DNA of 55,452 nucleotides from an uncultured Lachnospiraceae bacterium (GTDB lineage Bacteria; Bacillota; Clostridia; Lachnospirales; Lachnospiraceae), in NCBI GenBank assembly GCA_910584695.1, contig CAJUBR010000007.1:7189-62640 (forward strand), given 5' to 3'. The notes beneath the pieces are model-generated. The model saw only the letters and a list, made by a program, of their open reading frames with translations, had not been told where the DNA came from and made no database searches. Numbering within the stretch: position 1 is the first letter of the stretch; each line of letters starts with the position of its first letter. This document shows positions 35,305 through 44,203 of this stretch, piece by piece. The position numbers were made by a program, and so were the translations under genes.

Positions 35305-35589
35305 TGATACATAACATAAGTTTTCAGGCACGACAAAGCCTTAAAAATGGGGAAAGTTTGAGGGATTTACTTGCAAATTCCGATTTGTTTAATTCTTTAC
35401 ACCACCATTATAGCACTCATCCACTACCATTACAATTCCATATTTTTCTGCTTAGTCTGCACTTTCGTGGGCTCTGCCTGTATTGCCTGTTCCACACATT
35501 TCTGAATGGTTTCTGCTTCTTGCACTTCGGCTTTCATCTTATACAATCCGTTTATTTATTTTAGATTTTAATTTGGAGAGGATGGATGA

Positions 35590-36216
35590 CTCTTTTATAC
35601 GGACACAGAAAATGATTATCTCAGACAAAATGTGATGACAAAACGAGAAGGAACTTTTTTGATGTTTTGTGATTCCTTTGGAAATATATTGTTGACCCTT
35701 ATGGCAGAACAGTTTGCCGAAGCTTTTTTTTTCAAAGGGAACGCCTTATCCGGTTGCAGAATATATGAAAACATACCAGCCGGATTTAGTGATTGTTGAG
35801 AAGGTAGAACGGAATCTGGATGAATATATGAGGACACCTCCGATTATGCAGGGATCGGAAATACAATTAGAAGGAATTTCAGATATAAATGGTGATGCAG
35901 ACGGCAACTTTGATATGAATGTGTCTTTAGAGAGTATCAATTATTGGATAATATCAGGTGAGCTGCAGGAGAAATCCACAGTACCGAAAACAGGAATTTA
36001 TATACGGTTAAAGAATGGTAAAAAATCGAAAATCTATGAAGCATTTACGATTGTTACAGAACAATCAGATTATGGTTACCAGCTGTATCTGGAAAAATGG
36101 ATTTGCAATCTAGCGGTCTGGTTAAGGATGGAAAAATAACGGTTGATGTTATACTGGGCAAGCATGATTATTTCAACCATGCACCGGAGGCATTTTTGAA
36201 AAATGGAAATATTTGA
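35590..36216 (+). pseudogene. Broken SGNH/AlgJ-like acetyl-transfer hydrolase gene
   Basis: Three overlapping frames read as one protein end: FYTDTENDYLRQNVMT..FLMFCDSFGNILLTLMAEQF in the first; SKGTPYPVAEYMKTYQPDLV..VEKVERNLDEYM in the second after the nine-T run at 35724-35732; and MDLQSSGLVKDGKITVDV to TGA at 36214 after the five-A run at 36093-36097. CDSFGN and the PDLVIVEKVERNL stretch resemble the C-terminal half of SGNH-fold, alginate-acetylation-like proteins. The N-terminal half is absent. Both shifts are at homopolymers, so sequence error could explain them, but the missing half still makes it a remnant. Confidence 0.65.
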
Positions 36217-36303
36217 CCATATTACTTGCATAAAACTGTATAATATTTATATAATAAAGAATATTTTTATTATATCAGATGATATGCAGTATAAGGAGTT
36301 ATT

Positions 36304-36645
36304 ATGATTCAGAAGACGATAGAGGAGTTAGAACAGGACAACCGGGAAAAGCTAGTGGTTGATCTGCGAAGCAGGGAGGAGTACGAAAAGGAGACCTATC
36401 CGGGAGCAGTCAATATTTATTGGAAGGAATTTGAGGAGCATATTGCAGAGATTCCCAAGAATAAGCCTGTCTATTTGATCTGCCATACCGGGCAGGCCAG
36501 TAATGATCTGGCAATTAAATACGCGGATCAGGGTTATGAAATGTATAGTATTGAAAACGGCTATCATTCCTATTTGAGGCAGAAGTTAGAACATTTGATG
36601 GATAAAGAAACAGTAGTTACCGATATAGATACGGATAAGGAGTAA
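36304..36645 (+). CDS. Rhodanese-domain protein
   Basis: 113 residues, a single rhodanese domain: LVVDLRSREEYEKETYPGA near the start and the active loop VYLICHTGQAS, with the sulfur-carrying Cys near residue 60. A role in sulfur transfer or redox is inferred from the domain. It starts at ATG after ataaggag and ends five bases before the thioredoxin-reductase-like gene, so they are one operon. Confidence 0.92.
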   Translation: MIQKTIEELEQDNREKLVVDLRSREEYEKETYPGAVNIYWKEFEEHIAEIPKNKPVYLICHTGQASNDLAIKYADQGYEMYSIENGYHSYLRQKLEHLMDKETVVTDIDTDKE

Positions 36646-36650
36646 AAAGT

Positions 36651-37550
36651 ATGTTAGATGTATTGATCATTGGCAGTGGACCGGCGGGATTGTCTGCTGC
36701 GGTTTATGCGAAACGGGCAAATATGGACGTGCTTGTAGCAGAAAAAGTTTTTTATGGAACCGGTCAGATTGCAGAGAGCAATTTAGTGGATAACTATCTT
36801 GGATTTGCAGGTATTAACGGATATGACTTAGGAGAAAAATTCCGGGAACATGCAGTAAATCTTGGCGTGGAGTTTAAGGAAGGAGAAGCCCAAATCTTTG
36901 AGTTTGCAGACGGAAAATGGAAGGTTCATTTTAAGAATGGTGATGTGGTTGAGACTAAGTCCGTTATTTATGCAGCGGGAGCGGTACACCGCCATTTGGG
37001 AGTACAAGGTGAAAATGAATTTGCCGGTAAAGGATTATCCTATTGTGCAACTTGTGACGGAGCATTTTATAGGGGAAAAACAACGGCTGTGATAGGTGGT
37101 GGTGACACGGCATTGGATGATGCTTTATATCTGGCAGATCTTTGCAGTAAAGTGTATCTTGTGCATAGGAGAAACGAATTCCGTGGATCTGCTAAAACCG
37201 TAGAGAAGCTTAGAGAAAAGGAAAATGTAGAATTTGTGTTAGAGGCAAAACCGGCGGCTGTTATCGGGACAGACAGAGTTCAGGAACTGCAATTGGAAGA
37301 TGGGAAAAAACTGAATGTGGACGGTATTTTTGTGGCAGTCGGCATGATTCCGATGACGACCCCGGTGAAAGAGGTGGTAAATCTGGATGCTGCAGGGTAT
37401 ATTGTTGCAGACGAGACAGGAAAAACTTCTGCAAAAGGTTTTTTTGTGGCTGGTGATGTTCGTACGAAAGCACTGCGGCAGGTAGTGACTGCGGTGGCGG
37501 ACGGAGCCAATGCGGCAGCGTCTGTAAAACTGTATCTGGGGATAGATTGA
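36651..37550 (+). CDS. Thioredoxin-reductase-like FAD/NAD(P)-disulfide oxidoreductase
   Basis: 299 residues. FAD-binding GSGPAGLSAAVYAKR (about 7-21), redox-active CATC (about 131-134, YCATCDGAFYRGK), NAD(P)-binding GGGDTALDDALYLADL (about 147-162) and terminal FAD motif FFVAGDVR (about 264-271). This is the low-molecular-weight thioredoxin reductase layout. No thioredoxin gene is adjacent; the rhodanese just upstream is the probable functional neighbour. I withhold trxB because such paralogues sometimes serve other partners. Confidence 0.9.
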   Translation: MLDVLIIGSGPAGLSAAVYAKRANMDVLVAEKVFYGTGQIAESNLVDNYLGFAGINGYDLGEKFREHAVNLGVEFKEGEAQIFEFADGKWKVHFKNGDVVETKSVIYAAGAVHRHLGVQGENEFAGKGLSYCATCDGAFYRGKTTAVIGGGDTALDDALYLADLCSKVYLVHRRNEFRGSAKTVEKLREKENVEFVLEAKPAAVIGTDRVQELQLEDGKKLNVDGIFVAVGMIPMTTPVKEVVNLDAAGYIVADETGKTSAKGFFVAGDVRTKALRQVVTAVADGANAAASVKLYLGID

Positions 37551-37718
37551 TGCCTCGTTGCTTGCAGCGGGATTGTTGATTATATTTCCTACTGGACAGA
37601 TAGGGAAAAAAGTGGTAATATATCCTTGTAAATTGATAGGAAATATAGGGAATTAACCAATACCTATAAGGATGAGAAACTGCAAACAATGGAAAGCATA
37701 GGGAGGAATGATAAGATT

Positions 37719-39026
37719 ATGAGTAAAAAGACAAGAGCACAAAGAAATTTAAAATTTGAAACATTACAATTACATGCAGGGCAGGAACAGCCGGATCCGG
37801 TTACTGATGCAAGAGCAGTACCGATTTATCAGACATCCTCCTATGTATTTAAAAACAGTGAACATGCAGCAGCGAGATTTAACCTCAGTGATGCAGGCAA
37901 TATTTACGGAAGACTGACTAATCCCACAGAGGATGTGTTTGAACAAAGAATTGCAGCATTAGAGGGGGGTGTGGCAGCACTGGCAGTTGCTTCCGGTGCC
38001 GCAGCAATCTCTTATACCTTCCAGAATCTGGCACATGCCGGGGATCATATTGTGGCAGCGAAGAACATATATGGCGGTACTTATAATCTGCTGGCACATA
38101 CCTTAACGGAATATGGGATTACGACGACTTTTGTGAATCCCTTTGATTATGATGAAGTGAAGGGTGCGATCAAAGAGAATACAAAAGTGGTATTTATTGA
38201 GACATTGGGGAATCCCAATTCAGATGTGGTGGATATTGAGCGGATTGCGGGAATTGCCCACGAGCATAAAATTCCATTGGTGATCGATAATACATTTGCT
38301 ACCCCGTATCTGGTTCGTCCAATTGCGTATGGTGCGGATATTGTTGTACACTCTGCAACAAAGTTTATTGGTGGACATGGGACCACAATTGGCGGTGTAA
38401 TTGTTGACAGTGGCAAGTTTGACTGGGAGGCAAGCGGAAAGTTTCCGTCCCTTACAGAGCCAAATCCAAGCTACCACGGCATCAGTTTTACCAAAGTCGT
38501 GGGTGCCGCAGCATTTGTAACCAAAATCCGTGCAATCCTGCTTCGCGATACAGGTGCAACCCTTTCCCCGTTTCATGCATTTATCTTTCTTCAGGGTCTG
38601 GAGACCCTATCCTTAAGGGTAGAGCGACATGTGGAAAATGCATTAAAGGTTGTAGAATATTTAAATAACCATCCGCAGGTTGAGAAGGTACATCATCCTT
38701 TGGTAGCAGAGGATGAAGAACAAAAAGTACTTTATAAAAAGTATTTCCCAAATGGAGGAGGCTCTATTTTTACATTTGAAATAAAGGGTGATGAACAAAA
38801 AGCAAAGGATTTCATCGACAATCTCGAATTGTTTTCCCTGCTTGCAAATGTAGCAGATGTGAAGTCTTTAGTGATCCATCCGGCATCTACTACCCATTCC
38901 CAGCTCAATGAAGAGGAATTGGCAGATCAGGGAATCCGACCGAACACGATTCGGTTATCTATCGGAACAGAAAACATTGACGATATTATTGAAGATTTGG
39001 AGGAAGCATTTCAGGCGGTACGGTAA
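37719..39026 (+). CDS. metY: O-acetylhomoserine (thiol)-lyase, PLP-dependent
   Basis: Makes homocysteine from O-acetylhomoserine and sulfide (or uses methanethiol). 435 residues, matching the long OAH-sulfhydrylase type of the Cys/Met PLP family. The PLP-Lys lies in SATKFIGGHGTTIGG (about 212), with VASGAAAISY (about 90), YGRLTNPTED (about 65) and the C-terminal SIGTENIDDIIEDL. The ATG at 37719 gives the family N-terminus (LKFETLQLHAGQ) and follows gggagg by 12 bases; 37689 is an in-frame alternative. The 168 bases upstream carry several taggra motifs that could be a regulator site; no SAM riboswitch was seen. Confidence 0.93.
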   Translation: MSKKTRAQRNLKFETLQLHAGQEQPDPVTDARAVPIYQTSSYVFKNSEHAAARFNLSDAGNIYGRLTNPTEDVFEQRIAALEGGVAALAVASGAAAISYTFQNLAHAGDHIVAAKNIYGGTYNLLAHTLTEYGITTTFVNPFDYDEVKGAIKENTKVVFIETLGNPNSDVVDIERIAGIAHEHKIPLVIDNTFATPYLVRPIAYGADIVVHSATKFIGGHGTTIGGVIVDSGKFDWEASGKFPSLTEPNPSYHGISFTKVVGAAAFVTKIRAILLRDTGATLSPFHAFIFLQGLETLSLRVERHVENALKVVEYLNNHPQVEKVHHPLVAEDEEQKVLYKKYFPNGGGSIFTFEIKGDEQKAKDFIDNLELFSLLANVADVKSLVIHPASTTHSQLNEEELADQGIRPNTIRLSIGTENIDDIIEDLEEAFQAVR

Positions 39027-39062
39027 TTTAGATATTTTATGAAAATTAGATACTTAAATATG

Positions 39063-39120
39063 AACAGACCCCTATAAGCTTAATTTAAAGCCTGATTGAT
39101 GAGGGTCTGTTTCTTATTTT
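39063..39120 (+). terminator. Terminator after metY
   Basis: aacagaccc (39063-39071) pairs with gggtctgtt (39103-39111), followed by a T-rich tract. The rest of the 315-bp gap to 39341 has the promoter at 39258 and AT-rich sequence only. Confidence 0.75.
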
Positions 39121-39257
39121 ATGAAGAAAAAAGTATAATGGATGTAATAGTGATGAAATACAGAAAAATATCTGTAGTTGATTAAAATGGCATGTTATTT
39201 AACGGACTTAAGTAAAAGAGGAGTTTGCTTTTCAGAGCTGATAAAAGAAACTGTTTT

Positions 39258-39286
39258 TTGCATGTTAAGAGAAAATGTGATATACT
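39258..39286 (+). promoter_or_regulatory. SigA-type promoter of the chemoreceptor gene
   Basis: TTGCAT (39258-39263), 17-base spacer, TATACT (39281-39286), 56 bases upstream of the start. Confidence 0.6.
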
Positions 39287-39341
39287 ATATTAAACATGAA
39301 TTTTAATAATAGAAGGTTATATAATAACGGGAGGAAAAGTT

Positions 39342-40880
39342 ATGGAGAAAAAAAGTAAAGAGACAGATACTGTACAGGAAAACCGGTATAGTACGCAGAA
39401 AAACCGTATACGTAAGGTAAATCAGACAGCTTTGATCAGCATCACATTTATAGAAGTATTACTTTTGTTTGGATTGTTTGTTCAGGCATTTGTTGTGTCA
39501 ACGAGTTATGGAAAATTAGGAATTATTCCAATAATCATTTTGCTTGGCGGTTTAGTATCAAGTTGGATTGTTTATTTAAAGAACAAATTTAGTGAAAAAT
39601 TAAGATATATTATAATAATTACATTTCTGGTTGGGTGGGGTTATCTAATAATAACAGGAAAGAGTATATTAGTATATACATATATTTATCCCGTTCTGAT
39701 TGCTATGATATTATATGATGATATTAAATTTGAAAAGATCAATTTTGTAACAGTCATGATTTTATCTATTGCCCGTATTATTATTTGGGTGATAAAGGGG
39801 GATCTATTTACTGCGGATGGTACCCCTCTTACTGGCAGTGTTGTAAATATTGAAGTTATCATTGTGATTCATATTATAGCCGTACTTGTTAAAAAGTTTA
39901 TGCATGATATGGTTCAATCAGTAAAAGAGGAGAAAAACGTACAAAATGATATTCTTCAGGATGTTCTTCGGATTTCCCAGAGCGTAAAGTCGGAAGTGAA
40001 TGATACGGATGCCCTACTGGATAATTTGAGAGACTCATCAGATATTGTACATACTTCTATTAAGGAGATTTCTGATAGAATTCAGGAAACAGTTGAAAGC
40101 ATTCAGGAGCAGACCAGAATGACAACAGTGATTAACGATGCGATTGGCGAAACAGCGGAATATACCAGAACTATGGTGAATGCAGTTACGGATTCTACAA
40201 GAGTGGTAGGAGAAAATATGGCAGTTTTTCATAATATTCGGAAAAATGCAGAATCCATGGGTGAAACGAATTCTCGTATGGCACAATCCATGGAGGAATT
40301 ACAAAACAGAGCGCAGGAAGTTCAACAGATTACGGAGGTTATTTTTTCTATTTCCAGTCAGACCAATCTGTTGGCATTGAATGCTTCTATTGAAAGTGCA
40401 AGAGCAGGTGAGGCCGGAAGAGGGTTTGCGGTAGTAGCCGATCAGATCCGGAGTCTGGCGGAAGAGACGAAGCAGTCTACCGAAAAGATAGCCGGTATTA
40501 TACAGGAATTAAATATGAATGCACAGGATGCAGCAGAGATTGTACAATCTTCTATTGATGAAATGAATCAGCAGAATCAGATGGTTGAAAATGCAACGAA
40601 TGGTTTTGAAGCAATTCGCAGCAATATGGATACATTGACGCAGCATGTAGAAAATATTGATGGAAAGATAAAAAATTTGGTGCAGTCAAATAATACGATT
40701 ATAGATAATATTAACCAGTTGTCTGCAATCAGTGAGGAAGTAGCTGCCGGTGCCAAGGAAGTAGAAGTGTGCACCCTGAACAATCAAACAGAAGCACAGC
40801 AGGCTACAGAGTTGCTAGGGGAAGTGCAGAATCTTGTACGGGAATTTGAAAAATATCAGACTGAATCAGAAGCAGAATAA
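39342..40880 (+). CDS. Methyl-accepting chemotaxis-type protein with membrane-embedded sensor
   Basis: 512 residues. About six hydrophobic helices (roughly 28-50, 55-75, 83-100, 105-122, 130-150, 168-185) with no long outside loop. The cytoplasmic part (about 200-510) is a coiled-coil signalling domain with the conserved hairpin SSQTNLLALNASIESARAGE near 337 and adaptation-like helices on both sides. No HAMP domain is clear. No che or flagellar genes are in the window, so it may signal to chemotaxis or to another CheA-like output. The ATG follows gggaggaa. It is monocistronic with its own promoter. Confidence 0.88.
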   Translation: MEKKSKETDTVQENRYSTQKNRIRKVNQTALISITFIEVLLLFGLFVQAFVVSTSYGKLGIIPIIILLGGLVSSWIVYLKNKFSEKLRYIIIITFLVGWGYLIITGKSILVYTYIYPVLIAMILYDDIKFEKINFVTVMILSIARIIIWVIKGDLFTADGTPLTGSVVNIEVIIVIHIIAVLVKKFMHDMVQSVKEEKNVQNDILQDVLRISQSVKSEVNDTDALLDNLRDSSDIVHTSIKEISDRIQETVESIQEQTRMTTVINDAIGETAEYTRTMVNAVTDSTRVVGENMAVFHNIRKNAESMGETNSRMAQSMEELQNRAQEVQQITEVIFSISSQTNLLALNASIESARAGEAGRGFAVVADQIRSLAEETKQSTEKIAGIIQELNMNAQDAAEIVQSSIDEMNQQNQMVENATNGFEAIRSNMDTLTQHVENIDGKIKNLVQSNNTIIDNINQLSAISEEVAAGAKEVEVCTLNNQTEAQQATELLGEVQNLVREFEKYQTESEAE

Positions 40881-40942
40881 AAGGAATTGGTAATAAGATT
40901 TAACTGAGAAATAAAAATGTTTTGAGCAAAAGGAGCATTGTT

Positions 40943-41245
40943 ATGGTACGTCATGTGATTTTATGGAGATTAAAGGAAACATTTGATGACGGTGAAAAGA
41001 AAAAAATTGTAGAGGATATGAAAGCAAATTTAGAGGCATTGGTTGGTGTAGTTCCAGGGTTGATCAGTCTGGATGTCAATATAAAACCGCTTGCTTCTTC
41101 TAATGCAGATGTTATGTTGGACAGTCTTTTAGAGAATGAGGAAGCACTAAAAGGATATCAGATACATCCGGAACATGTTAAGGCGGCAGACGGCTATGTC
41201 CGCCCATATACGGATGTAAGGATGTGTATGGACTTTGAGAGATAA
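40943..41245 (+). CDS. Dabb-family (stress responsive alpha-beta barrel) protein
   Basis: 100 residues from the ATG at 40943, which follows aaaggagc; a TTG frame from 40922 lacks a site. MVRHVILWRLKE at the start, LVGVVPGLISLDVNI in the middle and YQIHPEHVKAADGYVRPYTDVRMCMDFE at the end are the Dabb pattern: a dimeric alpha-beta barrel. The function is unknown in most members. The methyltransferase gene follows after 51 bases. Confidence 0.85.
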   Translation: MVRHVILWRLKETFDDGEKKKIVEDMKANLEALVGVVPGLISLDVNIKPLASSNADVMLDSLLENEEALKGYQIHPEHVKAADGYVRPYTDVRMCMDFER

Positions 41246-41296
41246 AATGAAAGTCATTGAGATTTGTTATGAATTACCGGAAGGATAGATGTCATT

Positions 41297-42067
41297 ATGA
41301 CAGAACTGGAAAAATACTACAACAAATTTAATGAGGATAAGCGCCTGACCAGACGGCATGGACAGGTAGAATTTATTACTTCCATGAGATATATACACAA
41401 ATACTTGAAGGAAATGTCCGATGCCAGGATTTTAGATGTTGGTGCTGGTACCGGAAGATATTGCGTGGCATTGGCAGAAGAAGGATATGATGTGACTGCT
41501 GTGGAACTGGTAAAATATAATCTGGGAATCTTAAAGAAAAAGGGAAGCAGTGTAAAGGCATATCAGGGAAATGCAATGAAGCTTTCAAGGTTTCAGGATG
41601 AAAGCTTTGACATGATACTAATATTTGGACCGATGTATCATTTATACAGTTTTGAAGACAAATTAAAAGCATTGAGAGAAGCAAAGCGGGTTACAAAGGC
41701 AGGCGGGGTGATTTTAGTTGCCTATTGTATGAACGAATATAGCGTTTTAACGTATGGATTTAAAGAAAATAATGTAAAAGCCTGTATGGAAGATGGGAGA
41801 TTAAATTCAGATTTTCATTGTGTATCCGAGGAAAAAGATTTGTATGATTATGTGCGGCTTGAGGATATTGATAAGTTAAATAAGGCTGCATGTCTTAAAA
41901 GAATACAGATTATTTCGGCGGACGGTCCGGCTGATTATATTCGTCCTGTCTTAAATGCAATGGATGAGGAGACCTTCAGTCTGTTTATGAAGTATCATTT
42001 GTCTACCTGTGAAAGACCGGAACTTTTAGGAGCAGGAGCACATACGCTTGATATCCTAAGAAAATAG
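41297..42067 (+). CDS. Class I SAM-dependent methyltransferase
   Basis: 256 residues. SAM-binding motif I ILDVGAGTGRYCVALAEEG (about 44-62), acidic motif VTAVELV, LILIFGPMYHLYSFEDKLKAL (about 105-125) and AGGVILVAYCMNEYSVL. This is the Methyltransf_11/25 fold. The substrate is not evident. The start has a distant aaggat only. The gene is followed by two stacked hairpins at 42101-42178. Confidence 0.85.
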   Translation: MTELEKYYNKFNEDKRLTRRHGQVEFITSMRYIHKYLKEMSDARILDVGAGTGRYCVALAEEGYDVTAVELVKYNLGILKKKGSSVKAYQGNAMKLSRFQDESFDMILIFGPMYHLYSFEDKLKALREAKRVTKAGGVILVAYCMNEYSVLTYGFKENNVKACMEDGRLNSDFHCVSEEKDLYDYVRLEDIDKLNKAACLKRIQIISADGPADYIRPVLNAMDEETFSLFMKYHLSTCERPELLGAGAHTLDILRK

Positions 42068-42100
42068 ATGATATAATGAATTGTACTGATGCACAAGCAG

Positions 42101-42178
42101 GTCATCAATTTTCTTCGAAATTGGTGACATATGATATAATGTACACAAATTCACTTGCTCGCAAGGGTGAATTTGTGT
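42101..42178. other. Two stacked hairpins upstream of spoVT
   Basis: First: gtcatcaattt (42101-42111) with aaattggtgac (42117-42127), one mismatch. Second: acacaaattcac (42143-42154) with gtgaatttgtgt (42167-42178), perfect 12 bp. Only a short T-stretch follows the second. The gap runs from 42068 to 42306 without a gene. The hairpins may terminate the methyltransferase gene or be a leader of spoVT. Confidence 0.65.
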
Positions 42179-42306
42179 GCTTTATTGAATATGTGAAGCA
42201 CATGAAATAATAAAAAATTCCAAATTCACGAATACATTCCTTGATTTAACAAATAATAGACTTATATCTTAATATAAATTATTACGTTAAATGGAGGAAT
42301 TTTTTC

Positions 42307-42855
42307 ATGAAAGCAACAGGAATTGTAAGACGCATAGACGAGCTTGGCAGGATTGTAGTGCCAAAGGAAATCCGCAGAACCCTTAGAATAAGGGAAGGAG
42401 ACCCATTAGAAATCTTTACGGACAAAGACGGTGAAATTATCTTAAAGAAGTATTCTCCGATTGGAGAATTGAGTATTTTTGCACAGGAATATGTGGATGC
42501 AACAGCACAGATTCTTGGATATCCGGTGTGTATTACAGATAGAGACCAGATTATTGCAGTATCCGGAATGCCTAAAAAGGAGTTACTTGGAAAGTCGCTG
42601 CACAGGGAGCTGGAGGAAGCCATTAACGACAGGGAAGCAATTATGGCAAAGAGAGGGGAAAAGAAGTTTATCCAGATTACCGGAGAAAATGATGACATGT
42701 ACGAGGGAGAGATTATTCAGACGATTATTTGTGAAGGGGATGCGATTGGTGCAGTCATTGTGCTGAATAAAGACGGAAAAGCCCCGCTTACGGAGACCGA
42801 ACGCAAGGCTGCAATTATTGCTGCAAATTTCCTTGGAAAACAGATGGAAGGATAA
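42307..42855 (+). CDS. spoVT: Stage V sporulation protein T
   Basis: 182 residues. An AbrB-type swapped-hairpin DNA-binding domain (about 1-50: MKATGIVRRIDELGRIVVPK, RTLRIREGDPLEIF) is followed by a GAF-like domain (about 55-180: VCITDRDQIIAVSGMPKKEL, AAIIAANFLGKQM). In Bacillus this is a forespore regulator made under SigG. The gene lies next to the yabP-spoIIE block, as in Bacillus. It starts at ATG after atggagga. No strong T-run hairpin follows it. Confidence 0.95.
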   Translation: MKATGIVRRIDELGRIVVPKEIRRTLRIREGDPLEIFTDKDGEIILKKYSPIGELSIFAQEYVDATAQILGYPVCITDRDQIIAVSGMPKKELLGKSLHRELEEAINDREAIMAKRGEKKFIQITGENDDMYEGEIIQTIICEGDAIGAVIVLNKDGKAPLTETERKAAIIAANFLGKQMEG

Positions 42856-43057
42856 TGTAGGTAAGAAGTAAAAAACAAAGGATTTGCTGTGATTTTCATA
42901 AAAACGGGAAAAAACGGAGGAAAATAGTGCACAAAAAGAATGTAAAAATATGTAGAAAAAGCACAAAAAATAGTGGCAATTTGAATAGATTTTAATTACA
43001 TCTTGTTTGGAAAATTCTACTATTTTGTACAAAAAAATTGAGAATATAGGTATTTGC

Positions 43058-43086
43058 TTGACAAACAGGGGGTAAAGCAGTATAAC
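43058..43086 (+). promoter_or_regulatory. Strong SigA-type promoter of the HU gene
   Basis: TTGACA (43058-43063), 17-base spacer, TATAAC (43081-43086), about 75 bases before the HU start. The other bases in the 306-bp gap from 42856 are A-rich with no gene. Confidence 0.8.
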
Positions 43087-43161
43087 TATTGCTAGGACTT
43101 GCTTATTGGCGGCAAGTATTTATGCAATACTATATAATATTTAAGAGGAGGAACTATTCCT

Positions 43162-43437
43162 ATGAACAAAACAGAGTTAGTTGTGGCTATGGCTGAGAAG
43201 ACTGAATTATCTAAGAAAGATGCTGAGAAGGCATTAAAAGCTTTTACAGATGTGGTAGCAGAGGAGTTAGCAAAAGGAGAGAAGATTCAGTTAGTTGGAT
43301 TCGGTACTTTTGAAGTAGCTGACAGACCGGCAAGAGAAGGAAGAAATCCTAGAACTGGTGAGACTATGAAGATTGCAGCTTCAAAGGCTCCTAAGTTCAA
43401 GGCTGGTAAGGCATTAAAGGACGTTGTTAACAAATAA
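43162..43437 (+). CDS. hup: DNA-binding protein HU
   Basis: 91-residue nucleoid protein that bends DNA as a dimer. It has MNKTELVVAMAEKTELSKKDAEKAL and the arm signature with GFGTFEVADRPAREGRNPRTGE (about 46-67), then KFKAGKALKDVV. It has its own strong promoter (43058) and terminator (43469), and a strong ribosome site (aagaggagga). It comes just before the rqcP-yabP-yabQ block, a common Clostridia order. Confidence 0.97.
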   Translation: MNKTELVVAMAEKTELSKKDAEKALKAFTDVVAEELAKGEKIQLVGFGTFEVADRPAREGRNPRTGETMKIAASKAPKFKAGKALKDVVNK

Positions 43438-43468
43438 TTTCAGTAAATAGCGAATGTTCTGATGTATG

Positions 43469-43501
43469 AAAAAGGCTGTTGCACTCTGCAACGGTCTTTT
43501 T
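43469..43501 (+). terminator. Terminator after hup
   Basis: aaaaaggctgttgca pairs with tgcaacggtcttttt with two mismatches, over 43469-43501, ending in five T. Confidence 0.75.
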
Positions 43502-43589
43502 ATGGTTAAGGTTCAATTTTATAAGACGGGAGATAATTGCCGCTGTTTGGGGCGGTGGGAGAAAATTTTGTATCAGGAGGGATAGGAAA

Positions 43590-43829
43590 ATGAGATTAGA
43601 TAAATATTTAAAGGTTTCAAGAATTATCAAGCGTAGAACGGTGGCAAATGATGCGTGCGATGCGGGAAGGGTTACAGTAAATGGAAAAGTGGCGAAAGCA
43701 TCCACAAACGTTTTGGTCGGTGATAGAATTGACATTGAATTTGGTAACAAAACGGTCAGTGTCGAAGTAACCCGGATTGTGGAATCTACTAAGAAAGAAG
43801 ATGCAAAAGAGATGTTTAAATATCTGTAA
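43590..43829 (+). CDS. rqcP: RqcP (YabO) S4-domain RNA-binding protein
   Basis: 79 residues, one S4 domain: MRLDKYLKVSRIIKRRTVANDACDAG and VNGKVAKASTNVLVGDRI. RqcP/YabO binds 50S subunits carrying stalled peptidyl-tRNA and supports C-terminal alanine tailing by RqcH. The start at 43590 follows ggagggata; the longer frame from 43479 covers the hup terminator and is rejected. The position just before yabP matches the Bacillus order. Confidence 0.92.
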   Translation: MRLDKYLKVSRIIKRRTVANDACDAGRVTVNGKVAKASTNVLVGDRIDIEFGNKTVSVEVTRIVESTKKEDAKEMFKYL

Positions 43830-43910
43830 CCTTCATAAGGCATTTTTCCGTCTTTGTTGTCATAGAATGAATAAGACAAAGGGGGAAAATGAGTATTGGA
43901 GGTATCTATT

Positions 43911-44195
43911 ATGGAAGAGGTTCGAAGCGTAAAGGGTCATAAAGTAACATTAAGTAACAGAGGTGCCGGTACAATCACCGGTGTGAATGCAGTTATATCA
44001 TTTGATCCCAATGAAGTGCTGTTAGAAACGGAGCAGGGCGTATTGTTGATTAAAGGTTCAGATTTAAATGTTACCAGATTAACGCTGGAAAAAGGAGAGG
44101 TTGAGGTAGATGGAAGGGTGGATTCTTTTACCTATTCGGATTTAAAACCAGGCCTGAAGGGTGAAAATGGATTTTTTAACCGTTTGTTTAAGTAG
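43911..44195 (+). CDS. yabP: Sporulation protein YabP
   Basis: 94 residues. The beta-rich YabP/YqfC fold: VKGHKVTLSNRGAGTITGV, VLLIKGSDLNVTRLTLEKG and a tail ending in FFNRLFK. In Bacillus it is made in the mother cell; with YabQ it is linked to cortex formation. The ATG at 43911 has ggaggt at eight bases; a TTG at 43896 is in frame but overlaps the ribosome site. YabQ starts eight bases after its stop. Confidence 0.92.
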   Translation: MEEVRSVKGHKVTLSNRGAGTITGVNAVISFDPNEVLLETEQGVLLIKGSDLNVTRLTLEKGEVEVDGRVDSFTYSDLKPGLKGENGFFNRLFK

Positions 44196-44203
44196 GTGTC
44201 AGT

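Noticed and set aside
37551..37718. SAM (S-box) riboswitch upstream of metY
   Set aside because: The S-box core and an antiterminator/terminator pair are absent; only tagga-type short motifs are seen.
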